A stretch of DNA of 64,000 bases, taken from Loktanella atrilutea. GTDB lineage: Bacteria > Pseudomonadota > Alphaproteobacteria > Rhodobacterales > Rhodobacteraceae. Numbering within the stretch: the stretch's first letter is position 1; every line of letters begins with the position of its first letter. This document shows positions 1 to 7,485 of this stretch, in pieces. The stretch covers positions 434,001 to 498,000 of the forward strand of contig NZ_FQUE01000002.1 in assembly GCF_900128995.1 (NCBI RefSeq), written 5' to 3'. The notes beneath the pieces were generated by a model that made no database searches, was not told the DNA's origin, and saw only the letters and a program-made list of their open reading frames with translations. Position numbers and translations under genes: made by a program.

Positions 1-367
1 TCTGGCTGTCTTCCAGTTCCGGATGGAACTTGACCAGCCAGTAGATCGACGCGGGACGGTCCTGGCGCTTGGACAGCGGCGTGTAGCGCGGACCGCGGCG
101 CTTTTCCTCGCCTTGGGCGGCAGCGTTGAACTTCAGCTTCAGCTTGTGCTGGGGGTTCGCCTCGGCACGGTCGAGTTCGTCCTGCGTCAGCTGGTTGTTG
201 CTGATGGGGTCGAACCCCTTCACGCCGGTCGCCACGTCGCCGTCAGCGATACCCTGCACCTCCAGCGGGTGCAGCCCGCAGAAGTCGGCGATCTGCTGGA
301 ACGTCAGCGTCGTGTTGTCGCACAGCCAGACGGCGGTGGCCTTGGCCATGATCGGTTTATCGGACAT
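1..367 (-). CDS. trcR: DUF1013 family protein, TrcR-type cell cycle transcriptional regulator (3' end outside the window)
   Basis: The visible part is the first 122 codons, read right to left from ATG at 367 and cut off by the window edge. It begins MSDKPIMAKATAVWL and continues through an FQQIADFCGLHPLEVQGIADG segment, which has the look of a helix-turn-helix, then an acidic/basic linker rich in Lys and a KRQDRPASIYWLVKFHPEL segment. This layout is that of the DUF1013 family, conserved across alphaproteobacteria and named TrcR for a role in cell-cycle transcription. A good GGAG ribosome site lies about 8 bases upstream. It stands alone here, diverging from the RNase T2 gene. Family assignment is firm; the regulatory role is taken from family knowledge. 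Confidence 0.8.
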   Translation of the reverse strand, partial: MSDKPIMAKATAVWLCDNTTLTFQQIADFCGLHPLEVQGIADGDVATGVKGFDPISNNQLTQDELDRAEANPQHKLKLKFNAAAQGEEKRRGPRYTPLSKRQDRPASIYWLVKFHPELEDSQ

Positions 368-446
368 CGTCTTCACTCCTATCCTTGAACTTCGACAAGC
401 CTTCCTCGGGCCCTTGAAGGGGCTGACCGCGTGGGCCGGGTTCACA

Positions 447-474
447 TTGTCGGGGAACTTGGGTCATATATAGG
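447..474 (+). promoter_or_regulatory. candidate sigma-70-like promoter for the RNase T2 gene
   Basis: TTGTCG, a 16-base spacer and TATAGG lie about 32 bases before the RNase T2 start codon in the only AT-rich patch of this intergenic region. The match to the consensus is partial (3 of 6 and 4 of 6), so this is a suggestion only. Confidence 0.25.
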
Positions 475-505
475 GAAAGCCGCCGAAATTGGGAAGATCA
501 AAAAC

Positions 506-1138
506 ATGAAAGCGGTGTTTGCTGCCCTGACGATGTTCCTTGCGGCACAGGCCGGGGCGCAGGACCGGGCCGGTGTATTCGATTACTATGTCTTGTCCCT
601 GTCGTGGTCGCCGAACTGGTGCGATGCGACAGGTCGTGCCCGGCACTCGCCCCAATGCGCGCCAGGGGCCGGATTCGGGTGGGTGCTGCACGGCCTCTGG
701 CCACAATACGACCGCGGATACCCGCGTGACTGCCGCACGTCGTTTGCCCCGCCGTCGCGGGCCGAAACAGCGGCGATGGCCGACATCATGGGCACCGGTG
801 GGCTGGCGTGGTACCAGTGGAACAAGCATGGATCCTGCAGCGGTCTGCCGCCGAAGGCCTACTTCCGCACCGCACGCGCGGCGCACGATGGTATCCGCAT
901 CCCGCAAGCCTTCGCCAAGCTGACCCGCGATGTGACCTTGCCGGCGTCGCTGATCGAGGATGCCTTCGTCGAAGCCAATCCTGATCTGCCCCGCGACGGC
1001 ATCACCGTGACCTGCAGCAACGGCGCCATTCAAGAGGTGCGGATCTGCCTGACAAAGGACCTTGCGCCACGGAACTGCGAAGAAGACGTTGCGCGTGACT
1101 GCACCTTGCCCAGCGCCGCCTTCGGTGCCATCGACTGA
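506..1138 (+). CDS. Secreted ribonuclease T2 family protein
   Basis: A 210-residue protein with an N-terminal signal peptide (about residues 1-18, ending AQAGAQ), so it should act in the periplasm or outside the cell. Both catalytic boxes of the RNase T2 family are intact: HGLWPQY at about residues 62-68 (first catalytic His) and WNKHGSC at about 105-111 (Lys-His pair). Several cysteines are spaced as in the disulfide-bonded family. The expected reaction is non-specific endonucleolytic RNA cleavage through 2',3'-cyclic phosphates, probably for RNA scavenging. I chose the ATG at 506 because it places the signal peptide at the N-terminus; upstream in-frame codons would add a non-secretory extension. 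It appears monocistronic. Confidence 0.9.
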   Translation: MKAVFAALTMFLAAQAGAQDRAGVFDYYVLSLSWSPNWCDATGRARHSPQCAPGAGFGWVLHGLWPQYDRGYPRDCRTSFAPPSRAETAAMADIMGTGGLAWYQWNKHGSCSGLPPKAYFRTARAAHDGIRIPQAFAKLTRDVTLPASLIEDAFVEANPDLPRDGITVTCSNGAIQEVRICLTKDLAPRNCEEDVARDCTLPSAAFGAID

Positions 1139-1260
1139 CGCACCCGGGGGACCGCGTCGCTTTCGCTGCAGACTGCGCCGTTTCCGACGCGCACCCGACG
1201 GATCCCATGCCTGACAAGAGGCCGAACGCCCCACCCTCTTTGCGAAGAAAAGTTAGACCG

Positions 1261-2145
1261 ATGACAGACTACGCCCTGACCGTCACCTGCCCATCCACCA
1301 AGGGCATCGTGGCAGCGATCGCGAACTACATGGCAGACAACGACTGCAACATCACGGACTCGTCCCAGTTCGACGATCCCGAAACCGGTCAGTTCTTCAT
1401 GCGCATGAGCTTCGAGAACGACGGCAGCCGCAATCTGGATGGCCTGACACGCGGTTTCGTCGCGGCCGCCGAAGCCTTTGACATGACCTACGAGTTCCAC
1501 GACCAGAGCGTGAAGATGAAGGTCGTGATCATGGTCAGCCGTTTCGGCCACTGCCTGAACGACCTGCTGTACCGCTGGCGGATCGGTGCGCTGCCCATCG
1601 ACATCGTGGCCGTCATCTCGAACCACCTCGACTATCAGAAGGTCGTGGTGAACCACGATATCCCGTTTCACTGCATCAAGGTCACGCCGGCCAACAAGCC
1701 GCAGGCCGAGGCGCAGATCATGAGCGTGGTCGAGGAGGCCGGCGCCGATCTGATCGTGCTCGCCCGTTACATGCAGATCCTGTCTGACGACATGTGCCAG
1801 AAGATGTCTGGGCGCATCATCAACATCCATCACTCCTTCCTGCCCAGTTTCAAAGGCGCGAACCCCTACAAGCAGGCGTTCGAGCGGGGGGTGAAGCTGA
1901 TCGGCGCCACGTCGCATTACGTAACCGCCGATCTGGACGAGGGCCCGATCATCGAGCAGGATACGGTGCGCGTGACCCACGCCCAGTCCCCCGCCGACTA
2001 CGTCAGCCTCGGCCGCGATGTCGAGGCGCAGGTGCTGTCCCGCGCCATCCATGCCCACATCCATCGCCGCGTGCTTCTGAACGGGCACAAGACGGTGGTG
2101 TTTCCCGCCTCGCCGGGCTCCTACGCATCGGAACGGATGGGATGA
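1261..2145 (+). CDS. purU: Formyltetrahydrofolate deformylase
   Basis: A 294-residue protein of normal family length. Residues 1-80 form an ACT domain (YALTVTCPSTKGIVAAIANY at the start), and the rest is a formyl-transferase-like catalytic domain containing INIHHSFLPSFKGANPY and the following ATSHYVTADLDEGPII segment typical of PurU and GART-type enzymes. It hydrolyses 10-formyl-THF to formate and THF, balancing the one-carbon pool. The ATG at 1261 begins right at the ACT domain. The stop codon overlaps the ATG of the next VOC gene (ATGA), indicating translational coupling. I saw no convincing riboswitch in the 120 bases upstream. Confidence 0.95.
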   Translation: MTDYALTVTCPSTKGIVAAIANYMADNDCNITDSSQFDDPETGQFFMRMSFENDGSRNLDGLTRGFVAAAEAFDMTYEFHDQSVKMKVVIMVSRFGHCLNDLLYRWRIGALPIDIVAVISNHLDYQKVVVNHDIPFHCIKVTPANKPQAEAQIMSVVEEAGADLIVLARYMQILSDDMCQKMSGRIINIHHSFLPSFKGANPYKQAFERGVKLIGATSHYVTADLDEGPIIEQDTVRVTHAQSPADYVSLGRDVEAQVLSRAIHAHIHRRVLLNGHKTVVFPASPGSYASERMG

Positions 2146-2531
2146 CTGCAATGCGACTTGCTGACCACGTCCTGACGCCCGGTGTCATCCTGTTCACCGA
2201 ACATTTCGACGCCTGCGTCGCGTTCTACCGAGATACCCTCGGTCTGCCGCAGTGGTTCGAAAAGCCGGGACTGGTCTGTCTGCGGTTCGGCACCGGCTAT
2301 CTGATGATCGAACGGGACGGGATGGCTATCGACGGTCGCAAGACGGTTGCACAAAATCCGACCGTCCTGCGGTTCAACGTCGCCGACGTGGCTGCAACGG
2401 CGGCGCTGCTGCAAACTGCTGGCATTAATGTCACGGTCAGCGAGCACAGTTGGGGCACGACCGGATCGTTCACGGACCCCGACGGCAACATCTGCAGCCT
2501 GAAGGATGCAGACGACCCCTATTTCGCCTGA
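2142..2531 (+). CDS. VOC superfamily (glyoxalase/dioxygenase-fold) protein
   Basis: A 129-residue single-domain protein. It carries the two half-module pattern of the VOC fold: an early FDACVAFYRDTLGLP segment, and a late TTGSFTDPDGNICSLKD segment in which DPDGN is the usual second-module signature. Early His (EHF) and late residues could form a metal site, but the substrate cannot be inferred. The ATG overlaps the purU stop, and a second in-frame ATG lies three codons in. It is probably co-transcribed with purU. Its 3' end overlaps the 3' end of the oppositely oriented second VOC gene by 13 bases. Confidence 0.8.
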   Translation: MTAMRLADHVLTPGVILFTEHFDACVAFYRDTLGLPQWFEKPGLVCLRFGTGYLMIERDGMAIDGRKTVAQNPTVLRFNVADVAATAALLQTAGINVTVSEHSWGTTGSFTDPDGNICSLKDADDPYFA

Positions 2532-2971
2532 TCCTGCGCGCGGCCGTCCGGATACTCTGCCGGCCCCTTGATCTCGAGCTTATTGCCGAAGGGGTCGTGG
2601 ATGTAGAATGAATGGCCCATGCCGCGTGCGCCGCCGTGCATCGCCTCGCGTTCGATGGTCACACCATGACGCGCAAGGTGGGCGCGCATATCCTCCGCTG
2701 CGAAGGGTGAAGTCGCGAGGCAGAGATGATCGACATTGCGCCCGCCCGTCACCGGCGGCACTGCGGCCTTGGCGCCGGCGTGGGTCGTATCCCACAGCAC
2801 GATCAGCGCGGCGCCCGCCCAGACCTGTTCCATCCCCATGGCCGGATAGGAATAACCAGGGGCACAGCCCAGCACGTCGCGGTAGAACGCAAGCGCGCGA
2901 TCCATGTCATCGACAAGAAAGACGACGTGATCGATGCCTACGAGGGCGAAGGGAATGTTGCGATGGGGCAT
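2519..2971 (-). CDS. VOC superfamily protein (glyoxalase/bleomycin-resistance-like)
   Basis: A 150-residue protein. IDHVVFLVDDMDRALAFYRD near the N-terminus and HSFYIHDPFGNKLEIKGP near the C-terminus are the two classical VOC half-modules. HVVF and the Glu of KLEI are in the positions used for metal coordination in glyoxalase I-like enzymes, and NVDHLCL gives a third His. The substrate is unknown. It converges with the other VOC gene with a 13-base overlap, and lies 6 bases after fmt on the same strand... more exactly its start is just left of the fmt stop, so it follows fmt in one transcript. The two VOC proteins are only distantly alike and are not a recent duplication. Confidence 0.82.
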   Translation of the reverse strand: MPHRNIPFALVGIDHVVFLVDDMDRALAFYRDVLGCAPGYSYPAMGMEQVWAGAALIVLWDTTHAGAKAAVPPVTGGRNVDHLCLATSPFAAEDMRAHLARHGVTIEREAMHGGARGMGHSFYIHDPFGNKLEIKGPAEYPDGRAQDQAK

Positions 2972-2977
2972 CCAACG

Positions 2978-3877
2978 TCACATTACGAAAGGGCCGGGGT
3001 CGAAGCCGCGCAAGGCGTCCTCGGTCCTTTGCGCCCGCCCACCGGCACGTTGCAGGCGCGTGATGGCGACAGCCCCGGTCCCGCAGGCAACGGTCAGGCC
3101 GGACAGCACCTGCCCCGGCTCGCCTTCACCCTCCGCCACACGGGAACCGAGCAGTTTCACCCGTTCACCACCGATCTCGCACCAGGCGCCGGGAAAGGGT
3201 GACAGACCTCGAACCTGCGCATCCACAACGGCGGCGGGGCGGGTCCAGTCGACACGCGCCTCTGCCTTGTCGATCTTGGCGGCATAGGTGACACCCTCTG
3301 CCGGTTGCGGGACAGGCGTCAGGTCGTCCAACCGATCCAGCGCGCTCCTGATGAGGGTCCCGCCGAGGGTGGACAACCGGTCATGCAGGGTTCCAGTCGT
3401 ATCCTCGGGCTGGATTGCGACACTTTCACGCAGCAGGACGGGTCCGGTATCCAGTCCCGCCTCCATCCGCATGATGCAGACGCCGGTCTGCGCGTCACCC
3501 GCCATGATCGAGCGGTGTATCGGCGCAGCGCCGCGCCAGCGGGGCAAGAGAGAGGCATGGATATTCAGACAACCGCGTCGCGGAGCGTCCAGCACGGCCT
3601 GCGGCAGGATCAAGCCGTAGGCCACGACGACGGCAACCTCCGCATCGAACGCCACAAAATCAGCCTGTGCTTCCGCCCCTTTCAGTGAGACAGGGTGGCG
3701 GACCGGCAGTCCCAAAGCCATGGCCCGCTGGTGCACCGCACCCGGGCGGTCGCGTTTGCCGCGGCCCGCGGGGCGCGGCGGCTGTGTATAGACGGCAAGG
3801 ATATCATGCCCTGCGTCGTGCAGTGCATCCAGAACCGGCACCGAAAAGTCCGGCGTTCCCATGAAAACAATGCGCAT
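2978..3877 (-). CDS. fmt: Methionyl-tRNA formyltransferase
   Basis: A 299-residue protein of normal length. It starts [19 protein letters not shown], has the 10-formyl-THF catalytic loop [18 protein letters not shown], and ends in the smaller OB-like C-terminal domain ([19 protein letters not shown]). It transfers formyl from 10-formyl-THF to initiator Met-tRNA. In many alphaproteobacteria fmt follows def; here the upstream gene is a CAP-domain protein and no def is visible in the window. The downstream VOC gene begins 6 bases after the fmt stop, so the pair is probably co-transcribed. Confidence 0.96.
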   Translation of the reverse strand: MRIVFMGTPDFSVPVLDALHDAGHDILAVYTQPPRPAGRGKRDRPGAVHQRAMALGLPVRHPVSLKGAEAQADFVAFDAEVAVVVAYGLILPQAVLDAPRRGCLNIHASLLPRWRGAAPIHRSIMAGDAQTGVCIMRMEAGLDTGPVLLRESVAIQPEDTTGTLHDRLSTLGGTLIRSALDRLDDLTPVPQPAEGVTYAAKIDKAEARVDWTRPAAVVDAQVRGLSPFPGAWCEIGGERVKLLGSRVAEGEGEPGQVLSGLTVACGTGAVAITRLQRAGGRAQRTEDALRGFDPGPFVM

Positions 3878-3888
3878 CCGGCGGCCTT

Positions 3889-3904
3889 CCCAAAGGTATT
3901 TGGG
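3889..3904. repeat. Perfect inverted repeat between the CAP-domain gene and fmt
   Basis: CCCAAA-GGTA-TTTGGG is a perfect 6-bp stem with a 4-base loop just upstream of the fmt start codon. Read on the minus strand it gives CAAATACCTTTGGG, related to the CAAATACCTCGGGG word at 45239. It has no U-tract, so it is not a classical terminator. Confidence 0.4.
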
Positions 3905-3934
3905 GTACCGGATACCGCGGGAGCGGTCAGGATG

Positions 3935-4414
3935 CTAGCAGCGGCGTGCCAGGACAAGAACCCAGTTCGGCCCTTTGCTGCCCTTGGTGATCGCAATGCC
4001 CATCTCGGTCACGCGGGGATGAAGCATGTTTGACCGGTGTCCGGCCGACTGCATCCAGCCCCCGATGATCTGTCCCGCCTTCGGGTAGCCCCAGGCCAGG
4101 TTTTCGGCCACGGTGCAATCCTTGTAACCCGCAGCACGCACCCGTCCCTGAGAGCGGCTGCCGTTGCTGCCGGTGTGGCCAAAGAAATTGTGGACCGACA
4201 TGTCGCAGGCATGGGCCATCGCCGCCTTGCTAAGGGTCTGGTTGTATTTCAGCGGTTTCAGGCCGTTCGCCTTGCGACTGGCATTGACCCCCGCCGCGAT
4301 CTGCGACGCCATCTGGTTGACATTGGCCGGCGTTGCGCAGGCGTTGGAGGCGGCAGCGGTCTGGGCGGTCACGACCAGCAGCAAAGCAACAATCAGGGAT
4401 CTGAGCATGGGCAT
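3935..4414 (-). CDS. Secreted CAP-domain (SCP/PR-1) protein
   Basis: A 159-residue protein with a signal peptide (about residues 1-22, ending TAAAS) followed by a single bacterial CAP domain. The signatures are LKPLKYNQTLSKAAMAHACD, HNFFGHTGSNGS, AENLAWGY and GWMQSAGHRSNMLHP, with the conserved His and Glu residues of the CAP cavity present. Bacterial members are exported and often found in cell-envelope or stress contexts; their biochemical activity is unsettled. It lies upstream of fmt on the same strand with a 57-base gap that contains an inverted repeat. Confidence 0.88.
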   Translation of the reverse strand: MPMLRSLIVALLLVVTAQTAAASNACATPANVNQMASQIAAGVNASRKANGLKPLKYNQTLSKAAMAHACDMSVHNFFGHTGSNGSRSQGRVRAAGYKDCTVAENLAWGYPKAGQIIGGWMQSAGHRSNMLHPRVTEMGIAITKGSKGPNWVLVLARRC

Positions 4415-4480
4415 CCTTTGGGTTGTTCGTCGGTGCAGACCTAGACCATCCCGAATGAATCAGGCAACCATGTGGCAACC

Positions 4481-5287
4481 CTAGGGCGAATTCCTGCCTG
4501 CTCCCTGCAAATATCCGCCAATCGTTGATAAAGCGTAAAGGACGACCGCCAGAACCACGATGGACGGGCCGGTCGGCGTGTCGAGGCGGACGGACAGCAC
4601 AAGCCCCCCACCCGCGGACAGAGCGCCGATCAGCGCGGCGCGCAGGGCCATCCCCTCGGGCGAGGACGACAGGCGGCGCGCGCCAGCGGCGGGAATGACC
4701 AGCAGGGCCGTGATCAACAGGGCGCCGACGACCTTGATCGCGACCGCCACGATACCTGCCAGCAACAACGTCAGGATCAGGTTCTCCCGTCGCGGATCGA
4801 TGCCGGAGGCGGTGGCAAGATCCGGATTCAGCGTTGCCAGCAACAGCGCCGACCAGTGGAACCACAGGACGCTCAGCACCAGTGCGGTGCCCCCCCAGAT
4901 GACGGCGAGATCAAGGCGCGACACCGTCAACACGTCGCCGAACAGGTAAGCCTCGAGGTTGATCCGCGCGCCGGGGATGAGGGTGACCGCGACAAGTCCT
5001 GTCGCCAACGCGCCATGCGCCAGAACCCCCAGTATCGTGTCCGTCCCCTGCGCCCGGTCCGAAAGGCGGTGGATCAGTAGCGCCACCACGAGGGCGATCG
5101 CACCGACACCGGCCAGAATAGAGATGTTCAGGGCCAGCGCGAGGGCGACGCCGAGGATGGCTGCGTGGGCCGTGGCATCGCCGAAATAGGCCATCCGCCG
5201 CCAGACCACGAAGCACCCCAGGACGGAGGCCGCGAGTGAGGTTCCCAGCGCCGCAAGGGCGGCTCGGAAAAGGAAGTCGTCAAGCAT
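4481..5287 (-). CDS. znuB: Zinc ABC transporter, permease
   Basis: A 268-residue, very hydrophobic protein of the ABC-3 permease family, with about 8 predicted membrane segments by eye. Family features include GCFVVWRRMAYFGDATAHAA near the N-terminus and VVGALLITALLVIPAAGARR in the second half. It forms the inner-membrane channel for Zn2+ delivered by ZnuA. I start it at the ATG at 5287, because the in-frame upstream extension is the out-of-frame shadow of the His-rich tail of ZnuC. It overlaps znuC by 8 bases and is the last gene of the zur-znuC-znuB operon. Confidence 0.95.
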   Translation of the reverse strand: MLDDFLFRAALAALGTSLAASVLGCFVVWRRMAYFGDATAHAAILGVALALALNISILAGVGAIALVVALLIHRLSDRAQGTDTILGVLAHGALATGLVAVTLIPGARINLEAYLFGDVLTVSRLDLAVIWGGTALVLSVLWFHWSALLLATLNPDLATASGIDPRRENLILTLLLAGIVAVAIKVVGALLITALLVIPAAGARRLSSSPEGMALRAALIGALSAGGGLVLSVRLDTPTGPSIVVLAVVLYALSTIGGYLQGAGRNSP

Positions 5288-6041
5288 GATCGTGGTCCGG
5301 GTGATCGTGGACATGATCGGCGCCGTGATCGTGATCGTGGCTATGTCCGTGGTCGTGGCGGTAGAGGGCCAGCGCGCCACCGGTCCCGGTGCCGAAGAGC
5401 TCTCTGTAAGCGGGTGCAGCGGACACGACCTCGGGTGTGCCTTCGCAGCAGATGTGGCCGTTCAAACAGATCACCCGGTCAGAGGCCGACATCACGACGT
5501 GCAACTCGTGGCTGACCATCAGGACCGCGCAATTCATGTCGCGCCTCACCGCCTCGATCTGGCGATAGAAGCGGGCCGCGCCGGGCTGATCGAGGCCCTG
5601 CGTCGCCTCGTCGAGGATCAGAAGCTGCGGCCGGGAGAGGATCGCCCGGGCCAGCAGGACGCGCTGGAACTGTCCGCCGGACAGGTCCGTCATCTGTCGG
5701 TCAGCGACGTCCGGCACGCCCGCCGTCGCCAGCGCCTGACGGGCCTCGGTCTTTGGCACGGGATGCGGCAGGTCAAGGAAGCGTCGCGCCGTCAGCGGCA
5801 GCGTCGCGTCGATGGCGAGTTTCTGTGGCACATACCCCAATCGTAAGCCGGGACTGCGCCTGACCTGCCCCCGGTCGGGACGCAACGCCCCAATCAGGAC
5901 GCGCAGCAGGGTGGACTTTCCGGATCCGTTCGGACCGACGATCGTGACGATCTCGCCTGCCGCGATATCCAGCCCGACGTTCTGCAGGATCGCGGTGCCG
6001 TTGCGGCTGACGCCAATGCCGCGCGCGGACAGAAGGCTCAT
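5280..6041 (-). CDS. znuC: Zinc ABC transporter, ATP-binding protein with His-rich tail
   Basis: A 253-residue ATPase. Walker A is GPNGSGKSTLL, the ABC signature LSGGQFQR, and Walker B LLILDEATQGLD, with the switch His in VSHELHV. After the normal ATPase domain the last roughly 25 residues are almost entirely His and Asp (HDHGHSHDHDHG and onwards), a likely zinc-binding or sensing tail on the cytoplasmic side. The start at the ATG at 6041 overlaps the zur stop by 4 bases; the upstream in-frame extension runs through zur and is not real. It pairs with ZnuB (8-base overlap) and ZnuA. Confidence 0.95.
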   Translation of the reverse strand: MSLLSARGIGVSRNGTAILQNVGLDIAAGEIVTIVGPNGSGKSTLLRVLIGALRPDRGQVRRSPGLRLGYVPQKLAIDATLPLTARRFLDLPHPVPKTEARQALATAGVPDVADRQMTDLSGGQFQRVLLARAILSRPQLLILDEATQGLDQPGAARFYRQIEAVRRDMNCAVLMVSHELHVVMSASDRVICLNGHICCEGTPEVVSAAPAYRELFGTGTGGALALYRHDHGHSHDHDHGADHVHDHPDHDHA

Positions 6042-6502
6042 GATGCGGTCTGGCAGGCAGGACAGAGGCCCTGCGCCTCCACCACGGTTTGCTCGATGGC
6101 AAAGCCGGACTGGGCCGCAGCCGAACCGAGGGGTGCGCCGGCCGCCGTTTCCGCGATCTTGTGGCACCCCCGGCAGATCAGAAAGGCCGGCGTATGCGCC
6201 GCGCCCGGATGGGCGCAGGCGATGAAGGCGTTCAGCCCCTCGATCCGATGCGCAAAGCCGTTGTCGACCAGAAAGCCCAAAGCCCGATAGGCGACCGGTG
6301 GCTTCGACCCCAACCCTTCGGCATCGAGGCGCGCGAGAACGTCGTAGGCACCCAGCGCCGCGTGACTTTCCAACAGGATTTCCAGCACGCGGCGTCGCAG
6401 CGGTGTCAGCCGCAGGGCTGATGTGGCGCATGTCACCTCGGCGCTGCGCAGCGCATCATGGACGCAGGCGGCATGGTCATGGCGGTCGAAGCCGGTCGTC
6501 AT
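6038..6502 (-). CDS. zur: Fur-family zinc uptake regulator
   Basis: A 154-residue Fur-family repressor. The winged-helix part includes LTPLRRRVLEILLESH and KPPVAYRALGFLVDNGFAHRI. The C-terminal dimerisation part has two metal-binding CxxC pairs, CRGCHK and CPAC, typical of structural zinc in Fur proteins. I chose the ATG at 6502, preceded by AAGAGG at about 8 bases, over an upstream in-frame TTG at 6508. The gene sits directly below a palindromic operator shared with znuA, so autoregulation with znuCB is expected. Zur rather than Fur is inferred from the gene context. Confidence 0.93.
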   Translation of the reverse strand: MTTGFDRHDHAACVHDALRSAEVTCATSALRLTPLRRRVLEILLESHAALGAYDVLARLDAEGLGSKPPVAYRALGFLVDNGFAHRIEGLNAFIACAHPGAAHTPAFLICRGCHKIAETAAGAPLGSAAAQSGFAIEQTVVEAQGLCPACQTAS

Positions 6503-6514
6503 CGGCAAGGCCTC

Positions 6515-6543
6515 TTGTTATGTTATAACATATCTTTTATAGA
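6515..6543 (+). promoter_or_regulatory. candidate znuA promoter overlapped by the Zur operator
   Basis: TTGTTA, exactly 17 bases, then TATAGA. The Zur palindrome fills the spacer, which would let bound Zur block RNA polymerase. Assignment is by consensus only. Confidence 0.45.
6517..6534. promoter_or_regulatory. Zur operator (Zur box)
   Basis: GTTATGTTATAACATATC has a perfect 14-bp palindromic core (TATGTTATAACATA) and an outer G/C pair, with one mismatch between. This closely resembles the alphaproteobacterial Zur-box pattern known from comparative genomics. It lies between the divergent zur-znuCB and znuA genes, about 15 bases from the zur ATG and 40 from that of znuA, so one site can control both directions. 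Confidence 0.85.
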
Positions 6544-6573
6544 CCGGCTGTCGTCACTAAGCAAGAGATCCCG

Positions 6574-7485
6574 ATGAGACATCTTCTGACCACCACGTTC
6601 ATCTTGGCCGCAGCGGCGGCTCAAGCCGACGCCCCTCGTGTCGTCGCGGATATCGTGCCCGTCCACAGCCTCGTGGCGCAGGTGATGGACGGAGTTGCCG
6701 TCCCTGGACTGATCGTGCCGCCGGGCGCAGACGCGCATCACATGGCGCTGCGGCCGTCCGACGCCAGCAACCTGTCGCAGGCGGATGTCGTCATCTGGGT
6801 CGGCGCCGATCTGACGCCGTGGCTGGTCGATCCACTGACAACCCTCGCGCCCAAGGCAGCGACACTGACTCTGTTGGACGCCCCCGGCTGGACGCCCCGC
6901 GCCGCTCCGGACGATCACGACGCAGAGCATCACGATGCGGAGGGTCATGAGGCTGAAGGTCACCATCACGACCGCGATCCGCACGCATGGCTGGATCCGG
7001 AGATCGCCTCCGTCTGGGTCGGCGCGATCCGCGACACCCTCGCGACGACGGACCCCGACAATGCCATGACCTACGCCGCGAACGCGGAAAAGGCGCTTGC
7101 CGGGCTGGCCGCGCTGCGCAAGACCATCACGACCGACCTGTCGGGGCTGCCGGGCGGGACATGGGTCGCGCCGCACGACGCTTTCGGTTACTTCGAGAAG
7201 CGCTTCGACCTGCCGGCGGGCGGCGCGATCAGCGACAGCGAGGCGGAAGAGCCCGGCCCCGCCCACTTGTCCGATCTGCGCGCACAGGTCAAAGCGGGAG
7301 AGATCACCTGCGTGTTGTCGGAAACCAACGCCCCGACACGTTATGCCGACTTGCTGACCGAGGGCACGGCGGCCCGGCAGGCCGTGATCGACGATACCGG
7401 GATGACGCTGACGCCGGGGCCAGCTCTCTATGCAGAGCTTCTGACCGACATTGCGACGACGCTGAAGACCTGCATCCAGCCCTAG
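6574..7485 (+). CDS. znuA: Zinc ABC transporter, periplasmic substrate-binding protein
   Basis: A 303-residue cluster A-I binding protein with a signal peptide (about residues 1-19). Metal ligands expected for the family are visible: His in GADAHHM (about 55), His in RDPHAWLDPE (about 137), and a late HDAFGYF. Between about residues 114 and 137 lies the charged His-rich loop characteristic of ZnuA as opposed to manganese binders. It captures periplasmic Zn2+ for ZnuBC. It diverges from zur and is controlled from the shared operator. Its stop overlaps by 4 bases the stop of the convergent YcjF-like gene. Confidence 0.96.
   Translation: MRHLLTTTFILAAAAAQADAPRVVADIVPVHSLVAQVMDGVAVPGLIVPPGADAHHMALRPSDASNLSQADVVIWVGADLTPWLVDPLTTLAPKAATLTLLDAPGWTPRAAPDDHDAEHHDAEGHEAEGHHHDRDPHAWLDPEIASVWVGAIRDTLATTDPDNAMTYAANAEKALAGLAALRKTITTDLSGLPGGTWVAPHDAFGYFEKRFDLPAGGAISDSEAEEPGPAHLSDLRAQVKAGEITCVLSETNAPTRYADLLTEGTAARQAVIDDTGMTLTPGPALYAELLTDIATTLKTCIQP

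Noticed and set aside
1139-1260. Possible riboswitch upstream of purU
   Set aside because: I could not draw a conserved glycine or tetrahydrofolate riboswitch core; only ordinary GC-rich stems are present.
6042-6431. In-frame N-terminal extension of ZnuC across zur
   Set aside because: It runs through zur in another frame and is not ABC-like; the ATG at 6041 begins the ATPase domain.
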